From: Shewanella fidelis ATCC BAA-318
GTDB lineage: Bacteria; Pseudomonadota; Gammaproteobacteria; Enterobacterales; Shewanellaceae
Assembly: GCF_000518605.1 (NCBI RefSeq)
Contig: NZ_JADX01000018.1
Location: 117,768-181,767 of the forward strand
Direction of reading: 5' to 3'
Length of the DNA: 64,000 bases
The stretch's first letter is position 1. Each line of letters starts with the position of its first letter. The notes beneath the pieces were generated by a model, which worked only from the letters and a program-made list of their open reading frames with translations, had not been told where the DNA came from and made no database searches. A program made the position numbers and the translations under genes. Below are positions 56,091 through 64,000 of this stretch, piece after piece.

Positions 56091-58247
56091 ATGCGAATTA
56101 AATCAATGCTGACTAAAAAGCATATTTTAGCGATAGGGTTAGGGATCGCTATAGCAGGTTGCCAGTCTCAACCACAATCAAATAGTGAAGAAAGTATAAT
56201 TAGTGAAAGTAATGGCGGTGTCATAGAAACAATTCATGGGGTACAAGTTGCCGATCCATACCGTTATCTCGAAGTTGAGTCAGATAGAACAAAAAAGTGG
56301 GTGAGTGAGCAACAAAAAGCGGGTAACGATTATCTCGCGGGTATTGCCAACAAACAGGTGATCGTTGATCGCATTACTGAATTATGGAATTTCGAAAAAA
56401 TCTCAGCACCGTTTGAGAAAGGTAGCAATACCTTTTACTACCGTAACGACGGCTTACAAGCACAGTCAGTACTTTATGTAAAAAATGCCCAAGGTGTCGA
56501 GAAAGTTGCACTTGACCCCAATCGTTTTTCTGATGATGGCACTGTAGCGTTATCAGGTGTGTCTGTTAGCGACGACGGCAAGACGCTTGCCTATGGGGTT
56601 TCAAAATCAGGTTCTGATTGGCAGGCTTGGCATTTTGTCGATGTTGCAAGCGGTAAAAAGTTAGCTGATGAGCTGGATTGGATTAAATTCTCAAGTGCGG
56701 TGTGGAATAACGATAATAGCGGTGTTTACTACGCACGTTATGATGCGCCTGAAGGGGGAAATGCTTTAGCTGATGTTAACTTTAATCAGAAAGTATACTT
56801 CCATAAAATGGGGACGCCGCAAAGTGCCGATACTTTGGTGTACGAGCGCCCGCAAAATAAAGATTGGGGCTTTGGTATAGAGGTCTCTGAAAAAGGTGAC
56901 TATTTACTGTTATATATTTCTCAAGGTACCGATAGTCGCAACCGTTTCTTTTATAAATCGCTTAAGGATCCAAAAGCAGACGTTGTTGAACTGATCCCTG
57001 ATTTAGAAGCTGAGTACAGCTTTATCGGGAATGATGACTCGGTCTTTTATTTTAAAACCGATTATAACGCACCCAATGGTAAAGTGATTGCTATTGACGT
57101 GAACAATAGTGATAAAGCGAACTGGCAGACGATTATTCCTGAACTAAGCGACCCTATTAGTAACGTTGAAATAGTGAACGATCATCTGGTAGTGAGTTAT
57201 TTGCATGATGTATTGGGCAAACTCACTATTTATAGTATGAATGGCGATAAGCGCCAAGATGTAGCACTTCCAGGTAAAGGTAAGGTTGCTGGTCCATATG
57301 GAAAGCGCAGTAAAGATTACTTTTATTACGTTTTCAATAGTTATATTCAGCCGCAAACGACTTATAAGTTTGATTTTAAAACCGGTGAGTCAAGTGTTTA
57401 CTCAAAACCAGACGTTTCATTTGATCCAAATGATTACGCTTCAGAGCAAGTGTTTTATACCAGTAAAGATGGCACTAAAGTGCCTATGCTGATCTCTTAT
57501 AAAAAAGGGATGAAAAAAGATGGTCAAAACCCAACACTGCTTTATGCGTACGGTGGTTTTGGTATCTCAATGACACCTCGTTTTAGTCCTGCCAATATTG
57601 CATGGATGGATATGGGCGGTGTATACGCAGTGCCTAACCTCCGCGGCGGTGCTGAGTACGGTGATAGTTGGCATAAAGCGGGTATGTTCGATAAAAAGCA
57701 GAATGTATTTGATGATTACTATGCCGCCGCTGAATACTTAATCGACGAGAACTATACAAACTCTTCAAAATTAGGTGCATATGGCCGGAGCAATGGTGGT
57801 TTATTAATGGGGGCTGCCATTACTCAACGCCCAGAGCTTTTTGCTGCGGTATTACCTGCTGTTGGCGTGCTTGATATGTTGCGCTTCCAGAAGTTTACTA
57901 TAGGTTGGGCTTGGACAAGTGAATATGGTAGCGCTGATAATGCTGAGCAGTTCCCAGCTTTGTATGCGTATTCACCTTATCACAACCTTGAAGAAAGAGC
58001 TTATCCTGCAACTATGGTGATGACAGCAGATCATGATGATCGTGTTGTACCGTTACATAGCTTTAAGTTTGGTGCATTAATGCAAGATAAACAACAAGGT
58101 GATGCGCCAGTAATTATGCGAATCGAATCAAAGGCTGGTCATGGTGCGGGTAAACCGACTTCAATGAAGATTGATGAATTTGCGGATATCTATAGCTTCC
58201 TCTGGCATAACTTTGGCCTAGCAGTACCTGCAAAAATCGCTGAATAG
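56091..58247 (+). CDS. Prolyl oligopeptidase family serine peptidase (S9A), lipoprotein
   Basis: The 718-residue protein has a lipoprotein signal (HILAIGLGIAIAGCQSQ, lipobox IAGC). A seven-bladed propeller starts with VADPYRYLEVESDRTKKWV, and the alpha/beta-hydrolase domain has YAYGGFGISMTPRF. The triad is the Ser in GAYGRSNGGLLMGA (about residue 565), the Asp in TADHDDRVVPLHSFKF (about 648), and the His in KAGHGAGKPTSMK (about 683). It should cleave short peptides after proline in the periplasm. AGGGATAAG precedes the ATG. It is monocistronic with a strong terminator. Confidence 0.94.
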   Translation: MRIKSMLTKKHILAIGLGIAIAGCQSQPQSNSEESIISESNGGVIETIHGVQVADPYRYLEVESDRTKKWVSEQQKAGNDYLAGIANKQVIVDRITELWNFEKISAPFEKGSNTFYYRNDGLQAQSVLYVKNAQGVEKVALDPNRFSDDGTVALSGVSVSDDGKTLAYGVSKSGSDWQAWHFVDVASGKKLADELDWIKFSSAVWNNDNSGVYYARYDAPEGGNALADVNFNQKVYFHKMGTPQSADTLVYERPQNKDWGFGIEVSEKGDYLLLYISQGTDSRNRFFYKSLKDPKADVVELIPDLEAEYSFIGNDDSVFYFKTDYNAPNGKVIAIDVNNSDKANWQTIIPELSDPISNVEIVNDHLVVSYLHDVLGKLTIYSMNGDKRQDVALPGKGKVAGPYGKRSKDYFYYVFNSYIQPQTTYKFDFKTGESSVYSKPDVSFDPNDYASEQVFYTSKDGTKVPMLISYKKGMKKDGQNPTLLYAYGGFGISMTPRFSPANIAWMDMGGVYAVPNLRGGAEYGDSWHKAGMFDKKQNVFDDYYAAAEYLIDENYTNSSKLGAYGRSNGGLLMGAAITQRPELFAAVLPAVGVLDMLRFQKFTIGWAWTSEYGSADNAEQFPALYAYSPYHNLEERAYPATMVMTADHDDRVVPLHSFKFGALMQDKQQGDAPVIMRIESKAGHGAGKPTSMKIDEFADIYSFLWHNFGLAVPAKIAE

Positions 58248-58276
58248 CTAATTAAGTTAGCTTGAACAATAAATTG

Positions 58277-58302
58277 AAAAGGAAGCTTCGGCTTCCTTTT
58301 TT
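58277..58302. terminator. Intrinsic terminator with TTCG loop
   Basis: AAAAGGAAGC, TTCG, and GCTTCCTTTTTT lie after the oligopeptidase gene. Confidence 0.88.
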
Positions 58303-58631
58303 GTTTTCGTGGATAACGTGACAGCAATCTGGCGGATTTTGTGGCTTAATCACATTCAGCTATTGGGTTGCTTAAAGGCAGTAATGATGGTTAACAATAA
58401 TAGCTGGGAAATAACGGCATTAGAAAAGGAGTGTAAGGAATAAAGTCTGAATGGTAATTCGTCCGCATTCGTTATTAAGATGGATTTGGGCATTAATGCA
58501 ACAATCTTTTAAGATGATTAACAAAATTTTATGAAGAAGCGTATTACATATCACATATCACGATTCACAATTGCATAGTGCCTAGGTATAGTAGGCCTCT
58601 ATTTTATCTTATCGATTGGCGATTTTTGTTT
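58303..58631 (+). other. Upstream region of the tol-pal operon
   Basis: About 330 bases without a gene. The tol operon promoter is expected here. A short ATATCAC direct repeat is visible near 58551-58564, and no clear operator. Confidence 0.45.
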
Positions 58632-59030
58632 ATGTTTCGTTGGCCTATTTCGGTTTATTATGAAGATACAGATGCTGGTGGTGTAGTCTACCACTCAAAT
58701 TATTTAAACTTTTTTGAGCGAGCTCGAACAGAGTGGTTACGTGCGTTAGGCGTTAGCCAAACTGCGCTTTTGGCAGAGGACATTGCATTTGTTGTTAAAC
58801 GTGCAGAATTGAATTTTTGCAAAGCGGCACGTTTTGAACAGAACCTTATTGTAGAAACCAAGGTCATAGAACTTAAGAAAGCGTCAATGGTGTTTGAGCA
58901 ACGCCTTATCGACGAAGACGGTGTGGTGTATTGCGAAGCTGAGATTTTAGTTGCTTGCATAGCTTTATCCCGCATGAGACCCAAAGCCATTCCCCAAAAT
59001 ATTGCGCAGGAGTTCAAAGGTGGAAGCTGA
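58632..59030 (+). CDS. ybgC: Acyl-CoA thioesterase YbgC (Tol-Pal associated)
   Basis: YbgC is a hot-dog-fold thioesterase of the 4-hydroxybenzoyl-CoA thioesterase family that belongs to tol-pal operons. The 132-residue product starts [37 protein letters not shown]; the Asp in [10 protein letters not shown] is catalytic in the family. ATG 58632 is chosen because it matches the usual N-terminus. A GTG at 58578 would add 18 residues, and neither has a strong ribosome site. Its end overlaps the tolQ start by 11 bases. Confidence 0.93.
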   Translation: MFRWPISVYYEDTDAGGVVYHSNYLNFFERARTEWLRALGVSQTALLAEDIAFVVKRAELNFCKAARFEQNLIVETKVIELKKASMVFEQRLIDEDGVVYCEAEILVACIALSRMRPKAIPQNIAQEFKGGS

Positions 59031-59709
59031 TATTTCTTTTATTGGATTATTTTTACAAGCAAGTCTTTTAGTTAAGTTGGTTATGTTGACTTTGCTTGGT
59101 CTTTCAATTGTGTCGTGGGCGGTGATTATTCAACGCCGTAAATTGTTAACGGCAGCCAAAACAAATGCGCTTAAATTTGAAGATAAGTTTTGGTCCGGTG
59201 TGGACTTGAATAAACTTTATCAAGAGTTGTCAGCAAGACAAGATAGTAACACCGGCCTTGAAGCGCTATTCGTGAGTGGCTTTAAAGAATATGCTCGCTT
59301 AAATAAGTTAAACGGACGAGTACCTGAGGCTGTAATGGACGGCAGTTATCGAGCAATGCGAGTGTCTCTATCTCGTGAGCTTGAAAAGCTCGAATCAAAT
59401 TTACCGTTACTAGCAACAATCGGTTCTACCAGCCCGTACATCGGTCTATTTGGTACTGTATGGGGGATCATGAACTCGTTTATCGCACTAGGTGCTGTAG
59501 AAAATGCCACGCTTGCGATGGTAGCGCCCGGTATCGCTGAGGCGTTGATTGCTACAGCAATGGGTTTATTTGCAGCTATTCCTGCCGTTATTGCCTATAA
59601 CCGTTTTTCTACTCAGGTAGAGAAAATTGAAATGTCTTACGCTAACTTTATGGAAGAGTTTTCAAGTATTTTACACCGTCAAGCATATAGCGAGAAGGAA
59701 CAGGCATAA
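59020..59709 (+). CDS. tolQ: Tol-Pal system stator protein TolQ
   Basis: TolQ forms with TolR the proton-driven inner-membrane motor that energises TolA. The 229-residue protein has three membrane helices (about residues 13-37, 128-155 and 165-192), with [21 protein letters not shown] and [25 protein letters not shown], the conserved helices of the TolQ/ExbB/MotA family. Translation starts at GTG 59020 with AGGAG eight bases upstream; an ATG at 59002 lies too far inside ybgC. Its stop overlaps the tolR start by one base. Confidence 0.97.
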   Translation: MEADISFIGLFLQASLLVKLVMLTLLGLSIVSWAVIIQRRKLLTAAKTNALKFEDKFWSGVDLNKLYQELSARQDSNTGLEALFVSGFKEYARLNKLNGRVPEAVMDGSYRAMRVSLSRELEKLESNLPLLATIGSTSPYIGLFGTVWGIMNSFIALGAVENATLAMVAPGIAEALIATAMGLFAAIPAVIAYNRFSTQVEKIEMSYANFMEEFSSILHRQAYSEKEQA

Positions 59710-60146
59710 TGCATCAAGGCTACCAAAGGAAGCGCCGTCGTCCGGTTGCCGAAATTAACGTGGTGCCCTATATCGATGTGATGTTGGTACTACTGATTAT
59801 TTTTATGGTAACGGCTCCGATTGTTGCTCAAGGGGTTAAAGTTGATTTACCTCAAGGTGAGGCAGAATCTTTGCCTGCAGATAGTAAACCACCAGTGGTT
59901 GCATCGATTGATGCGATGGGGGATTACTACCTTGATGTTGGCAGCGCTAACTCTAAAGAAGTGTTAGAGCTTGAAGAGGTTGCCGTTAGAGTCGGTGCAA
60001 TTATTCAATTAGAGCCAGAGCGTCCTGTAGTGGTTAAGGCTGATCGCTCAATCCCTTATGAGAGAGTTATTCAATTAATGGTGAGTTTACAGGGAGCAGG
60101 CGTTCCCTCCGTTGGCTTAATGACTGATTCGCCGGAGGATAATTAA
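59709..60146 (+). CDS. tolR: Tol-Pal system protein TolR
   Basis: The 145-residue protein has one membrane helix whose start carries the proton-path Asp (EINVVPYIDVMLVLLIIFMVTAP). A periplasmic domain follows with VVVKADRSIPYERVIQLM. It partners TolQ as ExbD partners ExbB. The ATG overlaps the tolQ stop by one base, and tolA begins at the base after its stop, so the three are translationally coupled in equal or set ratios. Confidence 0.97.
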   Translation: MHQGYQRKRRRPVAEINVVPYIDVMLVLLIIFMVTAPIVAQGVKVDLPQGEAESLPADSKPPVVASIDAMGDYYLDVGSANSKEVLELEEVAVRVGAIIQLEPERPVVVKADRSIPYERVIQLMVSLQGAGVPSVGLMTDSPEDN

Positions 60147-61082
60147 TTGGCGGCTAAATCAGATTTAACAATTCCCTTTACTATTTCAGCTGGTATTCAT
60201 ATTGGCGTGATAGTTATTCTTGCTTTAGGTGTGGACTTTTCAGAAAAGCCTAAGCCACAACCTAAAGCAAGTGCACCAGCTGTGCAAGCCGTTGTTGTTG
60301 ATCAGCAAAAAGTAGCCCAACACGTTGAAAAACTTAAAGCTGAAAAACGAGAAGCTGAGCGTAAAGAAAAAGCCCGTCAAGAAGAAGCTGATAGACGGGT
60401 TCGTGAAGCGCGTAAAGAGCGTGAGCGTGAGCAAGCTCGGATTGAAAAGCTTGAACGAGAGCGTAAACAAAAAGAGATTGAAACTCAGAAGGCTGCAGAT
60501 GCAGCAAAAGCTGCTCAGTTAAAACAAAAGCAAGAGAGAGAGAAAGCGGCGAAAGCTGAAGCAGAACGTAAACAGAAAGAAGCTGAACGCAAAGCGTCTG
60601 AAGAAGCGGCTCGTAAAGCGGCAGAAAAACGTAAAGCTGAAGAAGCCGCTGCTAAAAAAGCTGAAGAGGAACGTAAGCGAAAGGCTGAAGCTGAACGAAA
60701 ACGCAAAGCTGAAGAGCAAGCAAGGCGCGAGCAAGAGCAAATGATGCAAGATGCTTTGGCGGCTGAGCAAGCAGCACTTTCACAAACACGCAATAAGCAG
60801 GTGATGAGTGAAGTGCAGCGTTACACTTCGATGATCCGTGCAACGATTCAACGTCACTTAGTGGTTGACGAATCTATGCGAGGTAAAAGTTGTCGAGTGT
60901 TTATTCGTCTTGCAAATGACGGTTTTGTAACCGCAAGTCAGACTTTAGATGGTGATGGTGTCGTTTGTCGCGCAACTAAGGCGGCGATAAACAAAGCGGG
61001 TAGACTACCAGTATCGAATGAGCCTGATGTATACAACAAGTTAAAAGAGATTAATTTAACAGTTCAACCTGAGTTTGATTAA
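60147..61082 (+). CDS. tolA: Tol-Pal system protein TolA
   Basis: TolA spans the periplasm and links the TolQR motor to TolB and Pal. The 311-residue protein has an N-terminal membrane helix (FTISAGIHIGVIVILALGV). A long Lys/Glu/Ala-rich helical domain follows (about residues 50-205, repeats such as AERKQKEAERKASEEAARKA). The compact C-terminal domain has MIRATIQRHLVVDESMRGKSC and two Cys (KSCRVF, GVVCRA) for the family disulfide. It starts at TTG 60147 with GGAGGA about eight bases upstream. TTG probably lowers its output relative to TolR. Confidence 0.95.
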   Translation: MAAKSDLTIPFTISAGIHIGVIVILALGVDFSEKPKPQPKASAPAVQAVVVDQQKVAQHVEKLKAEKREAERKEKARQEEADRRVREARKEREREQARIEKLERERKQKEIETQKAADAAKAAQLKQKQEREKAAKAEAERKQKEAERKASEEAARKAAEKRKAEEAAAKKAEEERKRKAEAERKRKAEEQARREQEQMMQDALAAEQAALSQTRNKQVMSEVQRYTSMIRATIQRHLVVDESMRGKSCRVFIRLANDGFVTASQTLDGDGVVCRATKAAINKAGRLPVSNEPDVYNKLKEINLTVQPEFD

Positions 61083-61091
61083 AGGAACCAT

Positions 61092-62414
61092 ATGAAAATT
61101 TTTGGTAAATGGTTGTTGGCGGGACTGCTTATTTGCAGCATGCCTGCAAAAGCTGCATTGGATATTGTGATTACAGAAGGGGTTGATGCCGCGAGACCTA
61201 TTGCTGTTATTCCATTTGTTTGGCAAGGCACAGGCCCTATGCCGTCACAAATATCTGATGTAGTGATGTCAGACTTAGCCCGCAGCGGTACATTCAGCCC
61301 TGCTGATGAATTAAGTTTACCGCAACGCAATATTAGCAGTGTTGCTCAATTTAATGCTGATGCTTGGATGGCACAGCCTGCTGAAGCTGTGGTGATGGGA
61401 TCGATTAAACCTTATCCAGGTGATAAGTATCTTGTTAGTTTTGAGCTAATTGATTTAGTAAAAGCACAACTGCAGTCAGATACAGCGTCGAAGCAAGATC
61501 TGGTGATTGATAGTCGAGAAACCGTGATCTCAGCAGCGCAGTTCCGTCAATACGGTCACCGTATTAGTGATGTTGTATATGAAAAACTAACGGGGATCCG
61601 GGGCGCATTTTTAACTCGTATTGCTTATGTTGTGGTAAACCATAGCGAGAAATCTCCATATAAGCTGATGATTGCCGATTATGATGGTTACAATGAACAG
61701 ATGTTACTTCGCTCTCCAGAGCCGTTAATGTCACCTTCTTGGTCACCAGATGGTCAGCGATTAGCTTATGTGAGTTTTGAAAACCGTAAGGCTGAAGTTT
61801 ATGTTCAAAACATTTATACGCAGCAGCGAACAAAAGTAACAAGCTTTGATGGCATTAACGGTGCACCGGTATTTTCTCCAGATGGTAAGAAACTTGCGCT
61901 GACACTTTCCAAAGATGGCCAGCCTGAAGTTTACGTTGTTGATATTGCCACCAAAGCGATTAAGCGTGTAACTAATCATTATGCGATTGATACTGAACCA
62001 TCTTGGTTTCCTGATGGAAAGTCTTTGTTAATAACCTCGGAGCGAGGTGGTCGCCCACAACTGTATCGTGTTTATCTGGATTCAGGTAAGATTTCACGTT
62101 TAACCTTTGAAGGTGAGTGGAACCTCGGTGGGTCAATTACGCCGGATGGACGCAGTATTATTTTTGTTAACCGTACCAACGGAAAATTTAATATTGCTCG
62201 TATGGATCTAGAAACTCGTTTTATGCAAGTGCTAACGAGTACACGCTTAGATGAATCACCAAGTGTGGCGCCAAACGGCACTATGGTTATTTACGGAACT
62301 ACATACCAAGGCAAGCAAGTGTTAGCTGCGGTTTCTATGGATGGACGTTTTAAAGCAAGATTGCCTGTTGGGCAAGGTGAAGTTAAATCACCATCTTGGT
62401 CACCATTTCTCTAA
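61092..62414 (+). CDS. tolB: Tol-Pal system beta-propeller protein TolB
   Basis: TolB is the periplasmic protein that binds Pal and TolA by turns. The 440-residue protein has a signal peptide ([18 protein letters not shown]), an N-terminal alpha/beta domain, and a six-bladed propeller with repeats of the [34 protein letters not shown] and [16 protein letters not shown] type. The mature N-terminus after cleavage serves as the TolA-binding peptide in E. coli. AAGGAACC precedes the ATG. It lies nine bases after tolA. Confidence 0.97.
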   Translation: MKIFGKWLLAGLLICSMPAKAALDIVITEGVDAARPIAVIPFVWQGTGPMPSQISDVVMSDLARSGTFSPADELSLPQRNISSVAQFNADAWMAQPAEAVVMGSIKPYPGDKYLVSFELIDLVKAQLQSDTASKQDLVIDSRETVISAAQFRQYGHRISDVVYEKLTGIRGAFLTRIAYVVVNHSEKSPYKLMIADYDGYNEQMLLRSPEPLMSPSWSPDGQRLAYVSFENRKAEVYVQNIYTQQRTKVTSFDGINGAPVFSPDGKKLALTLSKDGQPEVYVVDIATKAIKRVTNHYAIDTEPSWFPDGKSLLITSERGGRPQLYRVYLDSGKISRLTFEGEWNLGGSITPDGRSIIFVNRTNGKFNIARMDLETRFMQVLTSTRLDESPSVAPNGTMVIYGTTYQGKQVLAAVSMDGRFKARLPVGQGEVKSPSWSPFL

Positions 62415-62437
62415 CTAAAAAGATTAAGGATTATAAA

Positions 62438-62977
62438 ATGGATCTGAATAAGCTATTTAAAGCGATGTTAGTCGTGCTTCCTATTATGGCTATCAGCGCA
62501 TGTAGCTCGACTTCTGAGTCAGAAACAGATGCAACGAGTTCAACTGAGTCATCTTCATCAAGTGAATATGCAAATAATGGCGTAGAAACTGGTGGTGTAG
62601 CACCTGTGCTGACTCCTGAAGAGCAACAACGCCTTAAGTACCAAGAGTTGAGAAAAGAACACATTATCTATTTTGATTTTGACCGCAGCTCTGTATCTCA
62701 GCAATTCGCCGAAGTACTAAATGCTCACGGAGACTACTTAGTTGAGCATCCAAATGTTCGCGTCATGATCGAAGGCCATGCTGATGAACGCGGTACGCCA
62801 GAATATAACATTGCACTTGGCGAACGTCGTGCTAAAGCGGTTGCTAAATATCTACAAGGTATGGGTGTACAACCTAGCCAGATGAGCATTGTAAGTTACG
62901 GTGAAGAAAAGCCGATGGATTTCACTCGTACAGATGAAGGTTTTGCTAAAAACCGCCGTGCTGTATTAGTTTATTAA
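62438..62977 (+). CDS. pal: Peptidoglycan-associated lipoprotein Pal
   Basis: The 179-residue lipoprotein has lipobox ISAC in LPIMAISACSSTSES, a Ser/Thr-rich linker, and an OmpA-like domain. That domain has HIIYFDFDRSSV, RVMIEGHADERGTPEYNIALGERRAKAVAKYL and FAKNRRAVLVY. It anchors the outer membrane to peptidoglycan and is released by TolB. ATG 62438, with AAGGA upstream, begins the lipoprotein signal; an in-frame ATG at 62396 inside tolB would give a poor leader. Confidence 0.97.
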   Translation: MDLNKLFKAMLVVLPIMAISACSSTSESETDATSSTESSSSSEYANNGVETGGVAPVLTPEEQQRLKYQELRKEHIIYFDFDRSSVSQQFAEVLNAHGDYLVEHPNVRVMIEGHADERGTPEYNIALGERRAKAVAKYLQGMGVQPSQMSIVSYGEEKPMDFTRTDEGFAKNRRAVLVY

Positions 62978-62999
62978 TTTTTAGGTAAAGGTTTACCTT

Positions 63000-63728
63000 A
63001 TGAAACATGCCGTTTTGTCCGCGGCAATCATCCTTGTTGCAGGCTCTGCTTATGCAGCGCCTGCTCCTGTAGAGGATATTGCTGGTGGTTCGACTGACGA
63101 TAGAATAGCTCGGCTAGAGCGAGTCGTTAAAGCTAAGCAACAAAGTGAGTTTCAAATGCAACAGCGTTTGGAGGCTCTTCAACAAGAAGTGTTGGATCTA
63201 CGTGGTTTAAGTGAGCAGCAGTCATATCAAATTGAGCAGATGCTACAAAGACAGCGTCAGTTATATGAAGATATAGCGAACCTTTCAACAAAGGCTTCCG
63301 CTCAACCTACTATAGTGCAGCCAGCCGCTGTTTCATCTTCAGCACCTTCAAGCTTAGGCGAAACTGCGAGTTACGAGCAGGCTGTTAATTTAGTATTGAA
63401 AGATAAGAAGTATGAAGAAGCAATTCCTGCTTTTGCAAACTTCATTCAAAACTACCCAAATTCAACTTACGCTCCGAACGCAAATTATTGGTTAGGGCAG
63501 TTGCTTTACAATAAAAGTGAATTTGCTGGAGCAACTAAAGCGTTTACTACTGTTGTAGAAAAATATAAAGATTCAAGTAAGCGTGGCGAAAGTTTAGTCA
63601 AGCTTGGCATGATCGCAGAAAAAACGGGCGATAAGGCAAAAGCAAAGGCTTATTACCAAAAAGTTAGTCAGGAATACCCTAATAGTGCAGCAGCACGAAT
63701 TGCACTGCAGCAACTTTCATCACTTTGA
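63000..63728 (+). CDS. cpoB: Cell division coordinator CpoB (YbgF)
   Basis: The 242-residue periplasmic protein has a signal peptide (KHAVLSAAIILVAGSAYAAP). An N-terminal coiled coil follows (RIARLERVVKAKQQSEFQMQ, to about residue 95), then a linker and TPR repeats (YEQAVNLVLKDKKYEEAI, NYWLGQLLYNKSEFAGATKAF, KLGMIAEKTGDKAKAKAYY). CpoB links the Tol complex to PBP1B and septal peptidoglycan synthesis in E. coli. The ATG follows AGGTTTACCTT; it is the last gene of the operon, and no clear terminator is seen before the tRNA promoter. Confidence 0.95.
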   Translation: MKHAVLSAAIILVAGSAYAAPAPVEDIAGGSTDDRIARLERVVKAKQQSEFQMQQRLEALQQEVLDLRGLSEQQSYQIEQMLQRQRQLYEDIANLSTKASAQPTIVQPAAVSSSAPSSLGETASYEQAVNLVLKDKKYEEAIPAFANFIQNYPNSTYAPNANYWLGQLLYNKSEFAGATKAFTTVVEKYKDSSKRGESLVKLGMIAEKTGDKAKAKAYYQKVSQEYPNSAAARIALQQLSSL

Positions 63729-63799
63729 TGCTGTTTTATTCGTAAAACAATCTCTTAGTTTGTTTTTCAGGCAAACAAAGAAAAATGGGAAAATTGCGC

Positions 63800-63827
63800 T
63801 TGCATGGGAAACTGAAAAAGGTATTAT
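63800..63827 (+). promoter_or_regulatory. Candidate tRNA-Lys promoter
   Basis: TTGCAT, a 16-base spacer, and TATTAT are followed by a GC-rich discriminator (AGGCGCCC), as in stringently controlled stable-RNA promoters. The leader to the tRNA would be about 85 bases. Confidence 0.55.
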
Positions 63828-63920
63828 AGGCGCCCTCGGAGCGAGAGAGTCGTCTGAGGGCATCTTAGCCACCTAATTAGATATTCTAGCTAGGCAGTGA
63901 AAGATGTTAGTTATGCTAAT

Positions 63921-63996
63921 GGGTCGTTAGCTCAGTCGGTAGAGCAGTTGGCTTTTAACCAATTGGTCGAAGGTTCGAATCCTTCACGACCCACCA
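63921..63996 (+). tRNA. tRNA-Lys (anticodon TTT)
   Basis: A 76-base cloverleaf: acceptor GGGTCGT pairs with ACGACCC, the D arm has AGCTCAGTCGGTAGAGCA, the anticodon loop CTTTTAA holds TTT at 63954-63956, the T arm has GGTTCGAATCC, and CCA is encoded. Further tRNA genes may follow beyond the window. Confidence 0.97.
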
Positions 63997-64000
63997 CTTT

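Noticed and set aside
60240..60843. Several long frames antisense to tolA
   Set aside because: They arise from the repeated Lys/Glu/Ala codons of the TolA helix and have low-complexity Ser/Phe/Leu text.

Overview
The window looks like chromosome from a Shewanella-like marine gammaproteobacterium. The evidence is the complete Na+-translocating NADH:quinone reductase operon (nqrABCDEF), a trp operon in the order E-G-D-C/F-B-A behind a Trp-rich leader peptide, motY next to rnt, the ybgC-tolQRAB-pal-cpoB cluster followed by tRNA-Lys, and an MSHA-like pilin. The species call is inference from gene content; no marker gene was compared. No insertion sequence, prophage or CRISPR array was seen.

Layout: (1) 1-7 kb: the 3' part of an RND efflux permease, an orphan type IV prepilin, several small envelope proteins, a CbiM-like membrane protein, a GFA-family protein and two gene relics. 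One relic is a 3'-end fragment of the nearby lipoprotein gene. The other is a frameshifted L7/L12-C-domain-like gene. (2) 7-15 kb: a DAACS symporter and the nqr operon with a long leader. (3) 15-23.5 kb: a large fusion of an acetoacetate-decarboxylase-like domain to an FAD/NAD-binding oxidoreductase, a small beta-barrel protein, two unknown proteins and an arylsulfate sulfotransferase. (4) 23.5-30.7 kb, minus strand: the trp biosynthetic operon with trpL and a textbook attenuator. (5) 31-42.5 kb: glutaredoxin-like, peptidase E, giant DUF748, DUF445, VOC, CHMI-like, asnB, M28 peptidase and NagD-like genes. (6) 42.8-47 kb: a TPR-GGDEF sensor and a TonB-dependent receptor with a Fur-box-like site. 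(7) 47-54 kb: purMN, upp, an antiporter, a 2-Cys peroxiredoxin, DUF3137 and rnt. (8) 54.5-58.2 kb: motY, a strong candidate small RNA gene on the minus strand, and a prolyl oligopeptidase lipoprotein. (9) 58.6-64 kb: the Tol-Pal operon and tRNA-Lys(UUU).

Functional threads: sodium energetics (Na+-NQR, MotY of the Na+-driven polar motor, cation-coupled symporter and antiporter), amino-acid and nucleotide biosynthesis or salvage (trp, asnB, purMN, upp), and envelope integrity (Tol-Pal, DUF748). The most interesting unexplained element is a 172-nt transcription unit at about 55531-55702. It has a consensus promoter, nested helices and an intrinsic terminator, contains no recognised gene, and matches no RNA family I could recall.
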